From Kribbella rubisoli (lineage in GTDB: Bacteria; Actinomycetota; Actinomycetes; Propionibacteriales; Kribbellaceae): a DNA stretch of 64,000 nt. Shown piece after piece: positions 17,359-26,158 of the stretch. The translations under genes were made by a program, and so were the position numbers. The notes under the pieces are model-generated. The model did not search any database. It saw only the letters and a list, made by a program, of their open reading frames with translations, and had not been told where the DNA came from. The DNA is taken from the NCBI RefSeq assembly GCF_004217145.1, contig NZ_SHKR01000012.1, positions 682,001-746,000 on the forward strand, read 5' to 3'. Numbering within the stretch: position 1 is the stretch's first letter; every line of letters starts with the position of its first letter.

Positions 17359-17857
17359 AGCTTGGTTCGCAGCCCGGTGGCGTACGCCGGGAAGCGCTCA
17401 TCGGCCAGCGCCAACGCTTCGTGGAGGTAGTCGATCGCCGCCTGCTGCTGGATCAGACCGCGCAGGCGTCGAGTTCACCGCGTTCGCGATGCAGGGTCGC
17501 CGTCCGGACCGCGGTCTCGAACGAGGTGATGTCGAGCGCGTCGTCGTCCAGCCGGAGCCGGTAGCCCTCCGGCGTACGCTCGAGGACATCGGGCGGGAGC
17601 ACCCGGCGCAGCCGATAGACGTCCGGCGGCAGCACCTTGAGACCGGTGCCGGGAGGGTTGTCTTGCCAGACGAGATCGAAGAGCTCCTGGGGAGTGCAGA
17701 CCTCGTTCGCCCGCAACGCGAGCACGGCCAGCAGCGTCTGCAGGCGCTGCGCGCCGACAGGTAGTTGGCGACCTTGCCAGTACACCCCCAACGGTCCGAG
17801 CAGCTCGATCCGTAGCTGAGAGGTCACCCACCGCAGTTTGCCTTGTTGCCGGATCAC
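17343..17857 (-). pseudogene. Remnant of an AfsR/SARP-family regulator with internal deletion
   Basis: Residues 12-120 of the open frame are an intact OmpR-like winged-helix DNA-binding domain of a SARP (RIELLGPLGVYWQGRQLPVGA ... LLAVLALRANEVCTPQELFDLVW ... YRLRRVLP ... PEGYRLRLD). The bacterial-transcriptional-activation domain should follow for 150 residues or more, but the frame stops after GELDACAV. Directly beyond, in another frame, lies the closing helix pair typical of BTAD/TPR (QQQAAIDYLHEALALADERF) ending at 17343. A deletion with frameshift therefore joined both ends. The likely original start is GTG at about 17827. A truncated DNA-binding product could still be made. Confidence 0.75.
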
Positions 17858-17903
17858 CCGGCAACGGACGTCTCACCGGCGCAGGTGTGATTGGGTGGTC
17901 GGC

Positions 17904-18668
17904 ATGACGGGCGCGGAGCACTTGGCGGTGATCGCTGCCGGGCTCGGTGCAGGCATCCTGACCTCAACCGTCGGCGTCGCGTCGCTGCTGAGCTTCCCGG
18001 TGCTGATCGCGCTGGGAATCCCGCCCGTGGTCGCCAACGCGTCGAACACTCTCGGGCTGTTGCCGGGCGCACTGAGCGGCGCGTTCGGGTACCGGCGTGA
18101 GTTGCGCGAGGTGCCACGCCACCAGGTGGTTGCCGTCGTGGTGATCTGTGCCGTCGGCGCGATCGGTGGCGCTTCCCTGCTGCTGGCGTTGCCGTCGCGC
18201 GTATTCGCATCGGCAGCGCCTTGGCTGATCCTCTTCACCTGCCTGATCGTCGGCGTCCAGCCCTGGATCTCCCGTTGGCTGCGTGCCCGGTCCGGCCACC
18301 CGCACGTGCTGCGCAGATCGATGTCACCGGCAACGACTGTGTTCACCGCGTTGACCGGCGTGTACGGCGGCTACTTCGGTGCCGGCGCCGGCGTGATGAT
18401 GATGGCCGTCCTCGGCCTCGGGCTCGACCTGGAGCTGCGGATCGTCAACGGTCTCAAGACGCTCGCGCTCCTCGCGGCCAACCTCGTCGCCAGCATCATC
18501 TTCATCTTCATCGCCGACCTCGACCTGACCGCGAGCGGCCTGCTCGCGGCCGGCTCCATCGTCGGCGGGTACGTCGGGGCCCACATCGGCCGACGGCTCC
18601 CGGAAACCTTGCTCAGGGTGCTGATCATGCTCGCCGGCGTGGTCGCCGCCGTACTCATGCTGCGCTAG
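17904..18668 (+). CDS. TSUP-family (TauE/SafE) membrane permease
   Basis: 254 residues, about 8 hydrophobic segments. The two halves show the TauE/SafE repeat: GAGILTSTVGVASLLSFPVLIALGIPPVVANASNTLG near the N-terminus and TGVYGGYFGAGAGVMMMAVLGL with NGLKTLALLAANLVASI in the second half. The family exports or imports sulfite, sulfonates or other organic anions. ATG at 17904 is preferred over the upstream ATG, whose first 22 residues are Arg/Cys-rich and non-conserved in character. It overlaps the convergent YdcF gene by 4 bases through a shared CTAG. Confidence 0.9.
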   Translation: MTGAEHLAVIAAGLGAGILTSTVGVASLLSFPVLIALGIPPVVANASNTLGLLPGALSGAFGYRRELREVPRHQVVAVVVICAVGAIGGASLLLALPSRVFASAAPWLILFTCLIVGVQPWISRWLRARSGHPHVLRRSMSPATTVFTALTGVYGGYFGAGAGVMMMAVLGLGLDLELRIVNGLKTLALLAANLVASIIFIFIADLDLTASGLLAAGSIVGGYVGAHIGRRLPETLLRVLIMLAGVVAAVLMLR

Positions 18669-19669
18669 ACGTGCTGTGAGATGGCCGCGGCCGCGATCAG
18701 TAGGCAGATGCCGCCGTTCAGGTACGGGTGGCTGAACAGGATCGCGACGAACTCGCGGATCGTTGCCGTCGGCCAGTAGTACGCCGCGGTGGGGGAGCCG
18801 ATCACCTGGCCGTTCACCTTGGCCTTGCGAGCCGTCATCGCCGCGCGGAACGCGTGGAAGTTGTTCGTCACGATCAGGCAGCGGTACTTCGGCGTCCGCG
18901 CGACCATCAGCTCCCGGCTGAAGGTCAGGTTCTCCAGCGTGCTGGTCGACCGATCCTCGCGCAGGATCCGGTCGTCCGGAACGCCGCGCTCGATCAGGTA
19001 CGACGCCATCGCGTGCGACTCCGGAACCTCCTCGTCGGGGCCTTGGCCGCCGGACGTGATCATCATCGGCGTACGACCCTTGCGCAGCGCCCGGTCGTAC
19101 ACCTGCTTGCCACGGTCCAGCCGGCTCGCGAGCAGCGGCGTGACCCGCGACCCGCGCAGGCCGGCGCCGAGCACGATCACGAAGTCGACCTTCCGGGACG
19201 AGCGGACCCGGCTGTAGACGAACGCGTACACCAGGAAGCAGACGAACAGGAACGCGATGTAGGTCAGCACCCCGATCAGCACCGAGCGCAGCGCCGCCAG
19301 CGGCTCCCAGCCGATCTTCTGCACCGCCACGCTGAACACGACGAACCCGATGATGCCCAGCCCCGCGAGCAGCGACAGCAGGTTCTTCGGCCGCCGGCCT
19401 TCCCGGCGCAGCATCGTGATGCCGTTGACCACCAGGAACACCGCGAGGACGGCGATCGCCACCGGAATGATGCCGAGGATCCCCAGCACGAGCCAGCGGG
19501 CCGCGGTGTTGTTGAACGCGTCGACGACGAAGATCATCCCGATCCCCGCGAACATCAGCGTCAGGACCAGAAAGATCCCGTTCTTGAACAGCCGCCGGTC
19601 CCGCAAGAAGCTGACCGCAAACACGACGAACCAGAACGCGGCGATCAGGAAGGCGTACATCGTGCACAT
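18665..19669 (-). CDS. YdcF/SanA-type membrane protein (DUF218)
   Basis: 334 residues. About five hydrophobic helices occupy residues 1-170, then a DUF218 domain begins with FVIVLGAGLRGSRVTPLLASRLDRG and includes ITSGGQGPDEEVPESHAMA, EDRSTSTLENL and VTNNFHAFRAA, the conserved acidic/His motif set of the family. DUF218 proteins act at the envelope (lipid carrier or peptidoglycan metabolism in ElyC/SanA). I chose the ATG reading MCTMYAFLI; another ATG is three codons downstream. The open frame continues upstream without a convincing start. Confidence 0.88.
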   Translation of the reverse strand: MCTMYAFLIAAFWFVVFAVSFLRDRRLFKNGIFLVLTLMFAGIGMIFVVDAFNNTAARWLVLGILGIIPVAIAVLAVFLVVNGITMLRREGRRPKNLLSLLAGLGIIGFVVFSVAVQKIGWEPLAALRSVLIGVLTYIAFLFVCFLVYAFVYSRVRSSRKVDFVIVLGAGLRGSRVTPLLASRLDRGKQVYDRALRKGRTPMMITSGGQGPDEEVPESHAMASYLIERGVPDDRILREDRSTSTLENLTFSRELMVARTPKYRCLIVTNNFHAFRAAMTARKAKVNGQVIGSPTAAYYWPTATIREFVAILFSHPYLNGGICLLIAAAAISQHV

Positions 19670-19742
19670 GAAATCACGGCGGCCTGACCAGAACCTGGAA
19701 CCGCAGGGTTCGTGAGTGTCCCGCATGTGCGAGGCTGACGCC

Positions 19743-20978
19743 ATGAGCGGTGTGACTAACTGGGCCGGCAACGTCAGATTCGCCAGTGAGCTGCAGCGGC
19801 CTCGGTCCGTCGAGGAACTGCAGGAGCTGGTCGCGGCGGCGGAGAAGGTGCGGGTGCTCGGGACCGGGCACTCGTTCAACCGGATCGCGGACAGCACCGG
19901 CACGTTGGTGAGCGTCGCCGACCTGCCTGCTGCCGTCGAGGTCGGCGAGCGTGGCGTGACGGTCTCGGCCGGCTTGCGGTACGGCGAGATCACGGCTGCG
20001 CTTCAGGCCCAGGGGCTCGCGCTGCACAACCTCGGATCGTTGCCGCACATCTCGGTGGCCGGCGCCTGTGCGACCGGGACGCACGGGTCGGGGGACGGGA
20101 ACGGGCCGCTGGCCGATGCGGTCAACGCGATCACGTTCGTGGATGCGCGCGGCGAGCTCGTGACGCTGACCCGTGACGACGAGGACTTCGCCGGGTCGGT
20201 CGTCTCGCTCGGTGCGCTCGGCGTGACGGTGAGCATGACGCTCGACGTGCAACCGGCGTACCAGATCAGCCAGGTGGTGTACGACGGGTTGCCGGTCGAG
20301 CGCCTCGGGTCGGACTTCGGCGAGGTGATGGGGAGCGCGTACAGCGTCAGCGCGTTCACCGACTGGGTCGACCCGGATGTGATGGTCTGGCGGAAGTCGC
20401 GTGATCTCGGCGAGCCTGCGCCGGAGTGGCTGGGTGCTCGCCTGGCGGATGGGCCGCGGCACCCGATCAAGGTGATGCCGGCCGACTACGCGACCCAGCA
20501 GGGCGGCGTACCGGGTCCTTGGAACGAGCGGCTCCCGCACTTCCGGCTCGAGTTCACCCCGAGCAACGGCGACGAGCTGCAGTCGGAGTACTTCGTACCC
20601 CGGGAGCGTGCGGCCGAGGCGATCGAGGTACTACGGGCCTTGGGCAACCAGTTTGCGCCGGTGATCCAGGTGTCCGAGGTGCGGACGATCGCGGCCGACG
20701 AGCTGTGGCTGAGCCCGAGCCAGGGCCGGGACACGGTCGCGCTGCACTTCACGTGGATCCAGGACGAGGCTGCGGTCCGGCCGGTCGTCGCTGCGATCGA
20801 GGAGGGGCTCGCCTCGCTCGACGTACGACCGCACTGGGGCAAGGTCTTCGCTGCCGACGCCGCGACGCTGGCCGAGCGGTACCCCAAGGTGAAGGACTTC
20901 ATCGCGCTGGCGGCGAAGTACGACCCAGCGGGCAAGTTCCGCAACGAGTACCTCGACACGTTCCTGCCTACGAGCTGA
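19743..20978 (+). CDS. Alditol oxidase (AldO/xylitol oxidase type, VAO family flavoprotein)
   Basis: 411 residues, about the size of Streptomyces coelicolor AldO (418). The FAD-binding PCMH domain has VRVLGTGHSFNRIADSTG with the His that carries covalent FAD in AldO, and ATGTHGSGDGNG. The C-terminal half ends with RPHWGKVFAAD and YPKVKDFIALAAKYDPAGKFRNEYL. SEVRTIAADELW contains the Glu-x-Arg pair and HWGK the Lys that line the AldO active site. The expected reaction is oxidation of the terminal hydroxyl of alditols with release of H2O2; I see no catalase nearby. It overlaps the truncated Cache gene by 11 bases. Confidence 0.92.
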   Translation: MSGVTNWAGNVRFASELQRPRSVEELQELVAAAEKVRVLGTGHSFNRIADSTGTLVSVADLPAAVEVGERGVTVSAGLRYGEITAALQAQGLALHNLGSLPHISVAGACATGTHGSGDGNGPLADAVNAITFVDARGELVTLTRDDEDFAGSVVSLGALGVTVSMTLDVQPAYQISQVVYDGLPVERLGSDFGEVMGSAYSVSAFTDWVDPDVMVWRKSRDLGEPAPEWLGARLADGPRHPIKVMPADYATQQGGVPGPWNERLPHFRLEFTPSNGDELQSEYFVPRERAAEAIEVLRALGNQFAPVIQVSEVRTIAADELWLSPSQGRDTVALHFTWIQDEAAVRPVVAAIEEGLASLDVRPHWGKVFAADAATLAERYPKVKDFIALAAKYDPAGKFRNEYLDTFLPTS

Positions 20979-21189
20979 GCTCGACCAAGGAGAGCGGGAG
21001 ATCCTCGATCCGGTACGCCGGGGCCGGTGTCCGCAGCAGCGTGCCGCCAACGTGGCGGGCGCTGTTGCTGAGCACGATCCGGCCCTGATCGTTGACGATG
21101 GCAACCTTCCGGTGGGTCGCCCGCAGGCACGGCAGGATCGCCTTCTCGAACGTGAAGACCCGGACATCGGCCCCGGCCACGCCGACGAA
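20968..21189 (-). pseudogene. C-terminal fragment of a Cache-domain sensor/regulator
   Basis: Seventy-four codons remain, beginning with RFVGVAGADVRVFTFEKAIL and continuing through VAIVNDQGRIVLSNSARHVGGTLL, the pattern of the last strands of a PDC/dCache ligand domain. Upstream of 21190 (on this strand) the frame loses any resemblance and enters the polyamine-permease remnant, which is coded on the other strand. The N-terminal part of the gene is missing, so this is a truncated gene. Domain identity is a pattern-level judgement. Confidence 0.6.
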
Positions 21190-21194
21190 CCGCT

Positions 21195-21785
21195 GTGGTG
21201 GCGTTTCCGATCGCTGTGTACATGTCGAAGGTGGCGGGTCCGGGGTTGCGGCGGTTCCTGCTGGTGGCGGTGTTGATGCCGTTGTGGGCCAGCTACCTGG
21301 TGAAGGCGTACGCGTGGCGCGGGATGTTCTCCGAGGGTGGGCTGGTGTCGTCGGCCTTCGAGGCGGTCGGCCTGAAGTCGCCGGGGTACGGGCTGACCGC
21401 GACGGTGGTGACGCTGGCCTACCTGTGGTTGCCGTACATGATCCTGCCGATCTACGCCGGCCTCGAACGGCTTCCGAACTCGTTGCTGGAGGCATCGGCT
21501 GACCTGGGCGGCCGGACTCTGCAGACGCTGCGGCGGATCGTTCTGCCGACCATCCTGCCAGCTGTGGCAGCGGGCTCGATCTTCACGTTCAGCCTGACGC
21601 TGGGTGACTACATCGCCGTGCGGATCGTCGGCGGCACCAATCAGCTGCTGGGCAACGTTGTGTACGACAACGTTGGCGCGGCCAACAACCTGCCGTTCGC
21701 GGCCGCCGTGGCGACGGTGCCGGTCGTCGTGATGCTGGTCTACCTGGCCGCGGTACGTCGTACCGGAGCGATGGAGAGCCTCTGA
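21195..21785 (+). pseudogene. 5'-truncated PotB-like ABC permease
   Basis: 196 residues of an inner-membrane permease related to spermidine/putrescine PotB, against 280-300 usual. It starts inside the protein at VAFPIAVYMSKVAGPG and keeps the cytoplasmic EAA loop (LLEASADLGGRTLQTLRRIVLPTILPAV). The first membrane segments and about 90-100 residues are absent, and no ribosome site precedes the GTG at 21195. The breakpoint at 21190-21195 is shared with the Cache fragment on the opposite strand. The stop overlaps the PotC-like start by 1 base. Function of this permease is probably lost. Confidence 0.75.
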
Positions 21786-22594
21786 TGACGATGTCGCGCT
21801 CTACCCGGATCGTGCTGCGGATCCTGACCGTGCTCGTTCTCGCGCTGATCTATGTGCCGCTGCTGCTCGTGCTGGTGAACTCGTTCAGCGTGAACAAGAC
21901 GTTCGCCTGGCCGCCGCGGGCCTTCACCCTCGAGTGGTGGCGGCGCGCGGCCGAGAGTCAGGGCGCGCTGGACGCCCTCTGGGTGAGCGTACGGGTCGGG
22001 CTGGCCGCGACCGTGGTCGCACTGGTGCTCGGCACGATGATCGCCTTCGCGCTGCAGCGGTTCCGGTTCTACGGCCGCGAAGTCGTGTCGTTGCTGGTGA
22101 TCCTGCCGATCGCGCTGCCGGGCATCGTCACCGGGATCGCGCTGAACAACGCGTTCCGGACCATCTTCGGGTGGCAGCTCGGGTTCGTCACGATCGTGAT
22201 CGCGCATGCGACGTTCTGCATCGTGACGGTGTTCAACAACGTGATCGTCCGGTTGCGCCGTACCGGCGTCGCGCTCGAGCAGGCCTCGGCGGATCTGGGT
22301 GCGTCCGGGTTCACGACGTTCCGCCTGGTGACGTTCCCGATGATCCGGTCGGCCTTGCTGGCCGGTGCGTTGCTCGCGTTCGCGTTGTCGTTCGACGAGA
22401 TCGTCGTGACCACGTTCACCGCGGGTGCCGACGTACAGACGCTGCCGATCTGGATCTTCAACAACCTCTTCCGGCCGAACCAGGCGCCGATCGTCAACGT
22501 CGTCGCGGCGGCGCTGATCCTGATCTCGGTGATCCCGGTCTGGCTGGCGCAGAAACTGTCCGGCGACGCGGAATCGCTCGGCGCCGGCCGCTGA
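21785..22594 (+). CDS. PotC-like ABC transporter permease
   Basis: 269 residues, six transmembrane segments, full family length. N-terminus IYVPLLLVLVNSFSVNKTFAWPP and the EAA loop LEQASADLGASGFTTFRLVTFPMIRSALLAGALLAF identify a polyamine/opine-type (PotC) permease; SFDEIVVTTFTAG is also characteristic. It overlaps the truncated PotB gene (TGATG). No ATP-binding or substrate-binding component lies in the window, so the transporter is probably an orphan left by deletion, although the gene itself looks intact. Confidence 0.88.
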   Translation: MTMSRSTRIVLRILTVLVLALIYVPLLLVLVNSFSVNKTFAWPPRAFTLEWWRRAAESQGALDALWVSVRVGLAATVVALVLGTMIAFALQRFRFYGREVVSLLVILPIALPGIVTGIALNNAFRTIFGWQLGFVTIVIAHATFCIVTVFNNVIVRLRRTGVALEQASADLGASGFTTFRLVTFPMIRSALLAGALLAFALSFDEIVVTTFTAGADVQTLPIWIFNNLFRPNQAPIVNVVAAALILISVIPVWLAQKLSGDAESLGAGR

Positions 22595-22663
22595 CTGAGG
22601 GATGTCGCGCGGATCACACCGGCGGACAGCAACTGCCGAGCCTGTCGCCCGCGTCATTGAGAT

Positions 22664-23395
22664 GTGGGGATCCTCGACAAAACTGTCACGACGATTTTCG
22701 CTCTCCTGGCCGGTGTTGCCCTGGTCGGTTGCGCTGCCGACCTCAGCACGGTGGTGGCGCCGGACAACGTCCGCGAGCTCCACGCCTATCAGACTGCGCC
22801 GCGCTGCCCGGTGGCTCCGTCCACAGCGGCCGAATGCCGGTGGACGGAGGAGTTCACCGTGTCCGACGTTAGGGTCGTCCCGGAGTCCAAGAGGGGCGAC
22901 CGCAGTGCGGTCCTGACCAGCGCGTCCGGCACCAGGTGGACCACTGGGTACGGGCACAGCGGCCCGGTCCTGGAGCAACTCGCCGATGGCGACCGGGTGA
23001 CGGGCACGATCTGGCGAGGCCGGCTGACCGAGATCACGGGCCACGGCGCCGCCCAGGAGACCAGGAGGGCTCCGGTCAACGGGAGCGGACCCGACATTCT
23101 GGCGCTGGTCCTGGCATCCAGCGGCCTGGTCACGATCTTCGTCTGCGGCTGGCGGCTGCGACGCGGCCGTGCGACCCCGGAGATGGAGGCCGCCTTCGTC
23201 GTCGCCATCGGGCTGCTTCTCCTGGGGCTCTTCTCTGAGGTTCTACTGCTGATCCTCGCCGAGGTCCTGCCGTGGGACGTGGCCGACCACTTCTGGCTGT
23301 TCGCTGCCGTCTTTGTCGCCGGTGCCGCCGGGATCGCTGTTTGGCAGCGGCGGAGCTTCAACGCACCGCCGAGCCTCCCCGGGATTCCGATCTAG
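22664..23395 (+). CDS. Putative membrane protein with N-terminal lipobox-like segment
   Basis: 243 residues, GTG start. The N-terminus TTIFALLAGVALVGCAAD can be read as a lipoprotein signal (LVGC). Residues 30-135 are a soluble, extracytoplasmic-type domain with two Cys (CPVAPSTAAEC) and a small beta-rich region; then come three hydrophobic helices (near 145-160, 178-205 and 212-232) and a short polar tail. A similar layout occurs in small actinobacterial membrane proteins of unknown role. I do not recognise the family. It stands alone between the permease remnant and a convergent MarR gene. Confidence 0.65.
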   Translation: MGILDKTVTTIFALLAGVALVGCAADLSTVVAPDNVRELHAYQTAPRCPVAPSTAAECRWTEEFTVSDVRVVPESKRGDRSAVLTSASGTRWTTGYGHSGPVLEQLADGDRVTGTIWRGRLTEITGHGAAQETRRAPVNGSGPDILALVLASSGLVTIFVCGWRLRRGRATPEMEAAFVVAIGLLLLGLFSEVLLLILAEVLPWDVADHFWLFAAVFVAGAAGIAVWQRRSFNAPPSLPGIPI

Positions 23396-23404
23396 GCGTA
23401 CACC

Positions 23405-23869
23405 TCAGGGCTCGAGGGTGCTCGTGATGGTCCAGAGGAGGTTGCGCATGATGCGGCGGTCTTCGGGGGAGAGGGCGGCGAGCGCTCGGCGGCCGGCGCG
23501 GTCGTAGATCTCCTGGACCGTGTGGGCGAGCTCGACTCCGCGGTCTGTCAGCTCGATGCCGACCTGGCGGGCGTCGGCCGCGCTCTTCACCCGGCGCACC
23601 AGGCCGGCGGCCTCCATCCGCTGGGTGGTCTTGGTCGCGGTCGGTACTTCGACGTCGAGCACCTTCGCGAGTTTCGCCACCGGAAGCGAGCCGTGATGCA
23701 GCAGCTTCGCCAGCACCAACTCCTGCCCGGTGTGCAACCCGCTGCCCGCCAGCTCTTCGGCCACCGCCTTCCGCGCCGCCCGCTCCGCAAACCGCAGCGC
23801 GACCAGCACATCCGCCTCATCAGCGGGCGCGTCCGCCGACCATCCCGCCTGGCCGGGTGCAGTGCTCAT
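23405..23869 (-). CDS. MarR-family transcriptional regulator
   Basis: 154 residues. Winged helix with GLHTGQELVLAKLLHHGSLPVAKLAKVLDVEVPTATKTTQRMEAAGLV and the wing RVKSAADARQVGIELTDRG, followed by the dimerisation helices. It is the second gene of a unit: its ATG overlaps the stop of the nicotinate phosphoribosyltransferase gene (ATGA). That coupling suggests a link to NAD metabolism, but no binding site is obvious upstream of the pair. Confidence 0.9.
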   Translation of the reverse strand: MSTAPGQAGWSADAPADEADVLVALRFAERAARKAVAEELAGSGLHTGQELVLAKLLHHGSLPVAKLAKVLDVEVPTATKTTQRMEAAGLVRRVKSAADARQVGIELTDRGVELAHTVQEIYDRAGRRALAALSPEDRRIMRNLLWTITSTLEP

Positions 23870-25212
23870 GTGTGGCTCCGGGGGTGGAACGGGTTGCGGG
23901 CGTCGTAGTCGCCTTCGTACTCGGTCGGGATGGCCGGCTCGCCGCGGCTCAGCTGGCTGGCGGAGCGGGGGAGCTCGTCGCGGACCTTCTGGTGGAACGC
24001 CTGCGACTCCTCCGGCGTGGTTCGGCCGACGATCTTCCCGGCCTCGACCAGTTGCTTGAGCAGCAGCCGGTCGTCACCGTCGTCGACCGGCTGCTCGCCG
24101 ACCCCGATCAGCTCGAGCTCCGCGACCCCGGCCGGCGTACGGCGCCGCAGCGCCCACTTCCGGCCGCCGATCGAGATCTTGTCCGGGCTCTTCTTCGCGA
24201 CCGGGACCAGCGTGCCGCTCTCGTCCTCGCGGGCGACCAGCTTGTACACGAATCCGCAGGTCGGGTACCCGGACCCGGTGACCAGCGACGTACCCACGCC
24301 GTACCCGTCGACCGGCGCCGGGGCGAGCGCGGCGATCTGGTACTCGTCCAGGTCGCTTGTCACGATAATCCGGGTCTTGGCCGCGCCGAGCGAGTCGAGC
24401 AGCTCTCGGACCTGACCGGCCAGCGAGGGCAGGTCGCCCGAGTCCAGTCGGACCGCGCCCAGTTCGGGGCCGGTCAGCTCGATCGCGGTCCGGACGGCCT
24501 CGGCGACGTCGTACGTGTCGACCAGCAGGGTTGTGCCCTTGCCGAGCGCGTCGACCTGGGATCGGAAAGCGTCCCGCTCGCGGTCGTGGAGCAGCGTGAA
24601 CGAGTGCGCCGCCGTACCGGTGCTCGGGATGCCGAACCGGCGGGCCGCCTCCAGGTTCGAGGTCGCGGTGAAGCCGGCGATGTACGCCGCCAGCGCGGAG
24701 GCGACCGCGGCTTCTTCGTGGGTACGCCGTGAGCCCATCTCGATACACGGCCGCCCACCGGCCCACCAGGTCATCCGCGAAGCGGCCGAGGCGACTGCGG
24801 AGTCGTGGTTCAAGGTGGAGAGGAAAACGGTTTCCAGGAGGACTGCCTCGGAGAACGAGGACTCGACCACCAGCACCGGGGAGCCCGGGAAGAAGATCTC
24901 GCCGTCGGCGTAACCGGAGATGTCGCCGGTGAACCGGTAGTCGGCCAGCCAGTCCCGGGTAGCCTGGTCCACGACGCCGCGATCGGCCAGGAAGGCGATC
25001 GTCTGCTCGTCGAAACGGAACCGCTCGAGCGCGTCGAGCAGCCGGTTCACGCCGGCCACCACGCCGTACCGGCGGCCGTCCGGCAGGCGGCGGGCGAACA
25101 GCTCGAAGACCGAGCGGCGTTGCGCCGTGCCGTCGGCCAGGCTGGCCTGCAGCATCGTCAGCTCGTAGTGGTCCGTGAGAAGTGCCGTCGAGTGGGGCGC
25201 GGTGTCTGTCAC
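23866..25212 (-). CDS. pncB: Nicotinate phosphoribosyltransferase
   Basis: 448 residues, matching M. tuberculosis PncB1 (448). Makes nicotinate mononucleotide from nicotinate and PRPP in the Preiss-Handler route. Conserved parts: [18 protein letters not shown] at the start, [12 protein letters not shown], the [22 protein letters not shown] core, TLLVDTYD and VRLDSGDL, the PRPP/phosphate-site region, then [14 protein letters not shown] [12 protein letters not shown] and [10 protein letters not shown]. Divergent from clpS as in Mycobacterium (Rv1330c/Rv1331). It shares an ATGA overlap with the following MarR gene. Confidence 0.95.
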   Translation of the reverse strand: MTDTAPHSTALLTDHYELTMLQASLADGTAQRRSVFELFARRLPDGRRYGVVAGVNRLLDALERFRFDEQTIAFLADRGVVDQATRDWLADYRFTGDISGYADGEIFFPGSPVLVVESSFSEAVLLETVFLSTLNHDSAVASAASRMTWWAGGRPCIEMGSRRTHEEAAVASALAAYIAGFTATSNLEAARRFGIPSTGTAAHSFTLLHDRERDAFRSQVDALGKGTTLLVDTYDVAEAVRTAIELTGPELGAVRLDSGDLPSLAGQVRELLDSLGAAKTRIIVTSDLDEYQIAALAPAPVDGYGVGTSLVTGSGYPTCGFVYKLVAREDESGTLVPVAKKSPDKISIGGRKWALRRRTPAGVAELELIGVGEQPVDDGDDRLLLKQLVEAGKIVGRTTPEESQAFHQKVRDELPRSASQLSRGEPAIPTEYEGDYDARNPFHPRSHT

Positions 25213-25261
25213 AGGGGCAGCCTATTGCGAGACTCGAACCGATGATGGGGAGAATGGACGG

Positions 25262-25549
25262 GTGAGCACCGCACCGAGCGAGTTGGACAGCCCCGAGGTC
25301 ACCGAGGCGATCCAGCTGAGCCCGCCCTGGATGACGATCGTCTGGAACGATCCGGTGAACCTGATGGACTACGTCACGTTCGTGTTCCAGACGTACTTCG
25401 GCTACTCCAAGCAGAAGGCGGAGAAGCTGATGCTGCAAGTGCACCAGGAAGGCAAGTCCGCGGTCTCGAACGGCAACCGGGAAGCGATGGAACGCGACGT
25501 GGAAGCGATGCACTCCTACGGCCTGTGGGCCACCTGCGAGAAGTCGTGA
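25262..25549 (+). CDS. clpS: ATP-dependent Clp protease adaptor ClpS
   Basis: 95 residues. Binds ClpC/ClpA-type unfoldases and delivers N-degron substrates. Core motif: [22 protein letters not shown], with [10 protein letters not shown] forming the N-end-rule pocket, and [29 protein letters not shown] start at the listed position; an upstream extension in frame would read through the pncB promoter region. Its stop overlaps the DUF2017 start by 4 bases. Confidence 0.95.
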   Translation: MSTAPSELDSPEVTEAIQLSPPWMTIVWNDPVNLMDYVTFVFQTYFGYSKQKAEKLMLQVHQEGKSAVSNGNREAMERDVEAMHSYGLWATCEKS

Positions 25550-26097
25550 CCCGGTTCCGCAAGCGCCGCAAGACCGTCGTCGTCAGTTTCGCCGAACACG
25601 AGGCGGACATCCTGGCGAACCTGCTCCGCAACCTCGTCGAGCTCCTGTACGACGGCCTGCCCCCGCGCTCGGCCGAGTCGTCGGATCCGCTCGCGGCGCT
25701 GCTGGAGTCGGACGGGCCGACGTCGCCGCCGGAGGACGTCGTACTGCAGCGGCTGCTTCCGGACGCTTACAAGACCGACGACATGGCGTCGTCGGAGTTC
25801 CGCCGGTTCACCGAGCGCGGGCTGCGCGAGGGCAAGGTGACCGACGCGAAACGGGTCCTCTCGGCCCTGGAGGAGTCCGGCGCCGACGAGATCGCGCTGG
25901 AGCCTGACGAGCAGCTCTCGTGGCTCCGCGCGTTGAACGACCTGCGCCTGGCCATCGGTACGCGCCTCGACATCAAGGACGAGGACGACTACACCACCTG
26001 GGAAAAACTCCCCGACGAAGATCCTCGCCGCCTCACGTACGACCTGTATGACTGGCTCGGCTACCTACAGTCAGCCCTCCTCCACAACATGCGCTGA
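25546..26097 (+). CDS. DUF2017 family protein
   Basis: 183 residues, soluble and acidic. Start GTG inside the clpS stop (GTGA); N-terminal [32 protein letters not shown] is the DUF2017 signature and [18 protein letters not shown] with [18 protein letters not shown] closes the domain. Always next to clpS in actinobacteria (Rv1332 in M. tuberculosis), which suggests a role in ClpS/ClpC-mediated proteolysis, but no biochemical function is established to my knowledge. Confidence 0.9.
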   Translation: MTRFRKRRKTVVVSFAEHEADILANLLRNLVELLYDGLPPRSAESSDPLAALLESDGPTSPPEDVVLQRLLPDAYKTDDMASSEFRRFTERGLREGKVTDAKRVLSALEESGADEIALEPDEQLSWLRALNDLRLAIGTRLDIKDEDDYTTWEKLPDEDPRRLTYDLYDWLGYLQSALLHNMR

Positions 26098-26158
26098 CCA
26101 AAGGACACCGCTGGTGGAGTAACGCAGGCTCCGTTGGGTGCTGCGTAGCATGCGCTAG

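Noticed and set aside
18324..19667. Minus-strand 447-codon frame beside the YdcF gene
   Set aside because: It is a shifted frame of the same gene on the same strand; the DUF218 motifs are only in the neighbouring frame.
21785..22594. Functional complete polyamine ABC transporter
   Set aside because: Only one intact permease is present; the other permease lacks its N-terminus, and no ATPase or binding protein is encoded in the window.
26098..26158. T-box riboswitch before ileS
   Set aside because: Actinobacterial ileS genes can carry a translational T-box, but the gap is 61 bases and has no stem I specifier loop or UGGN bulge sequence.
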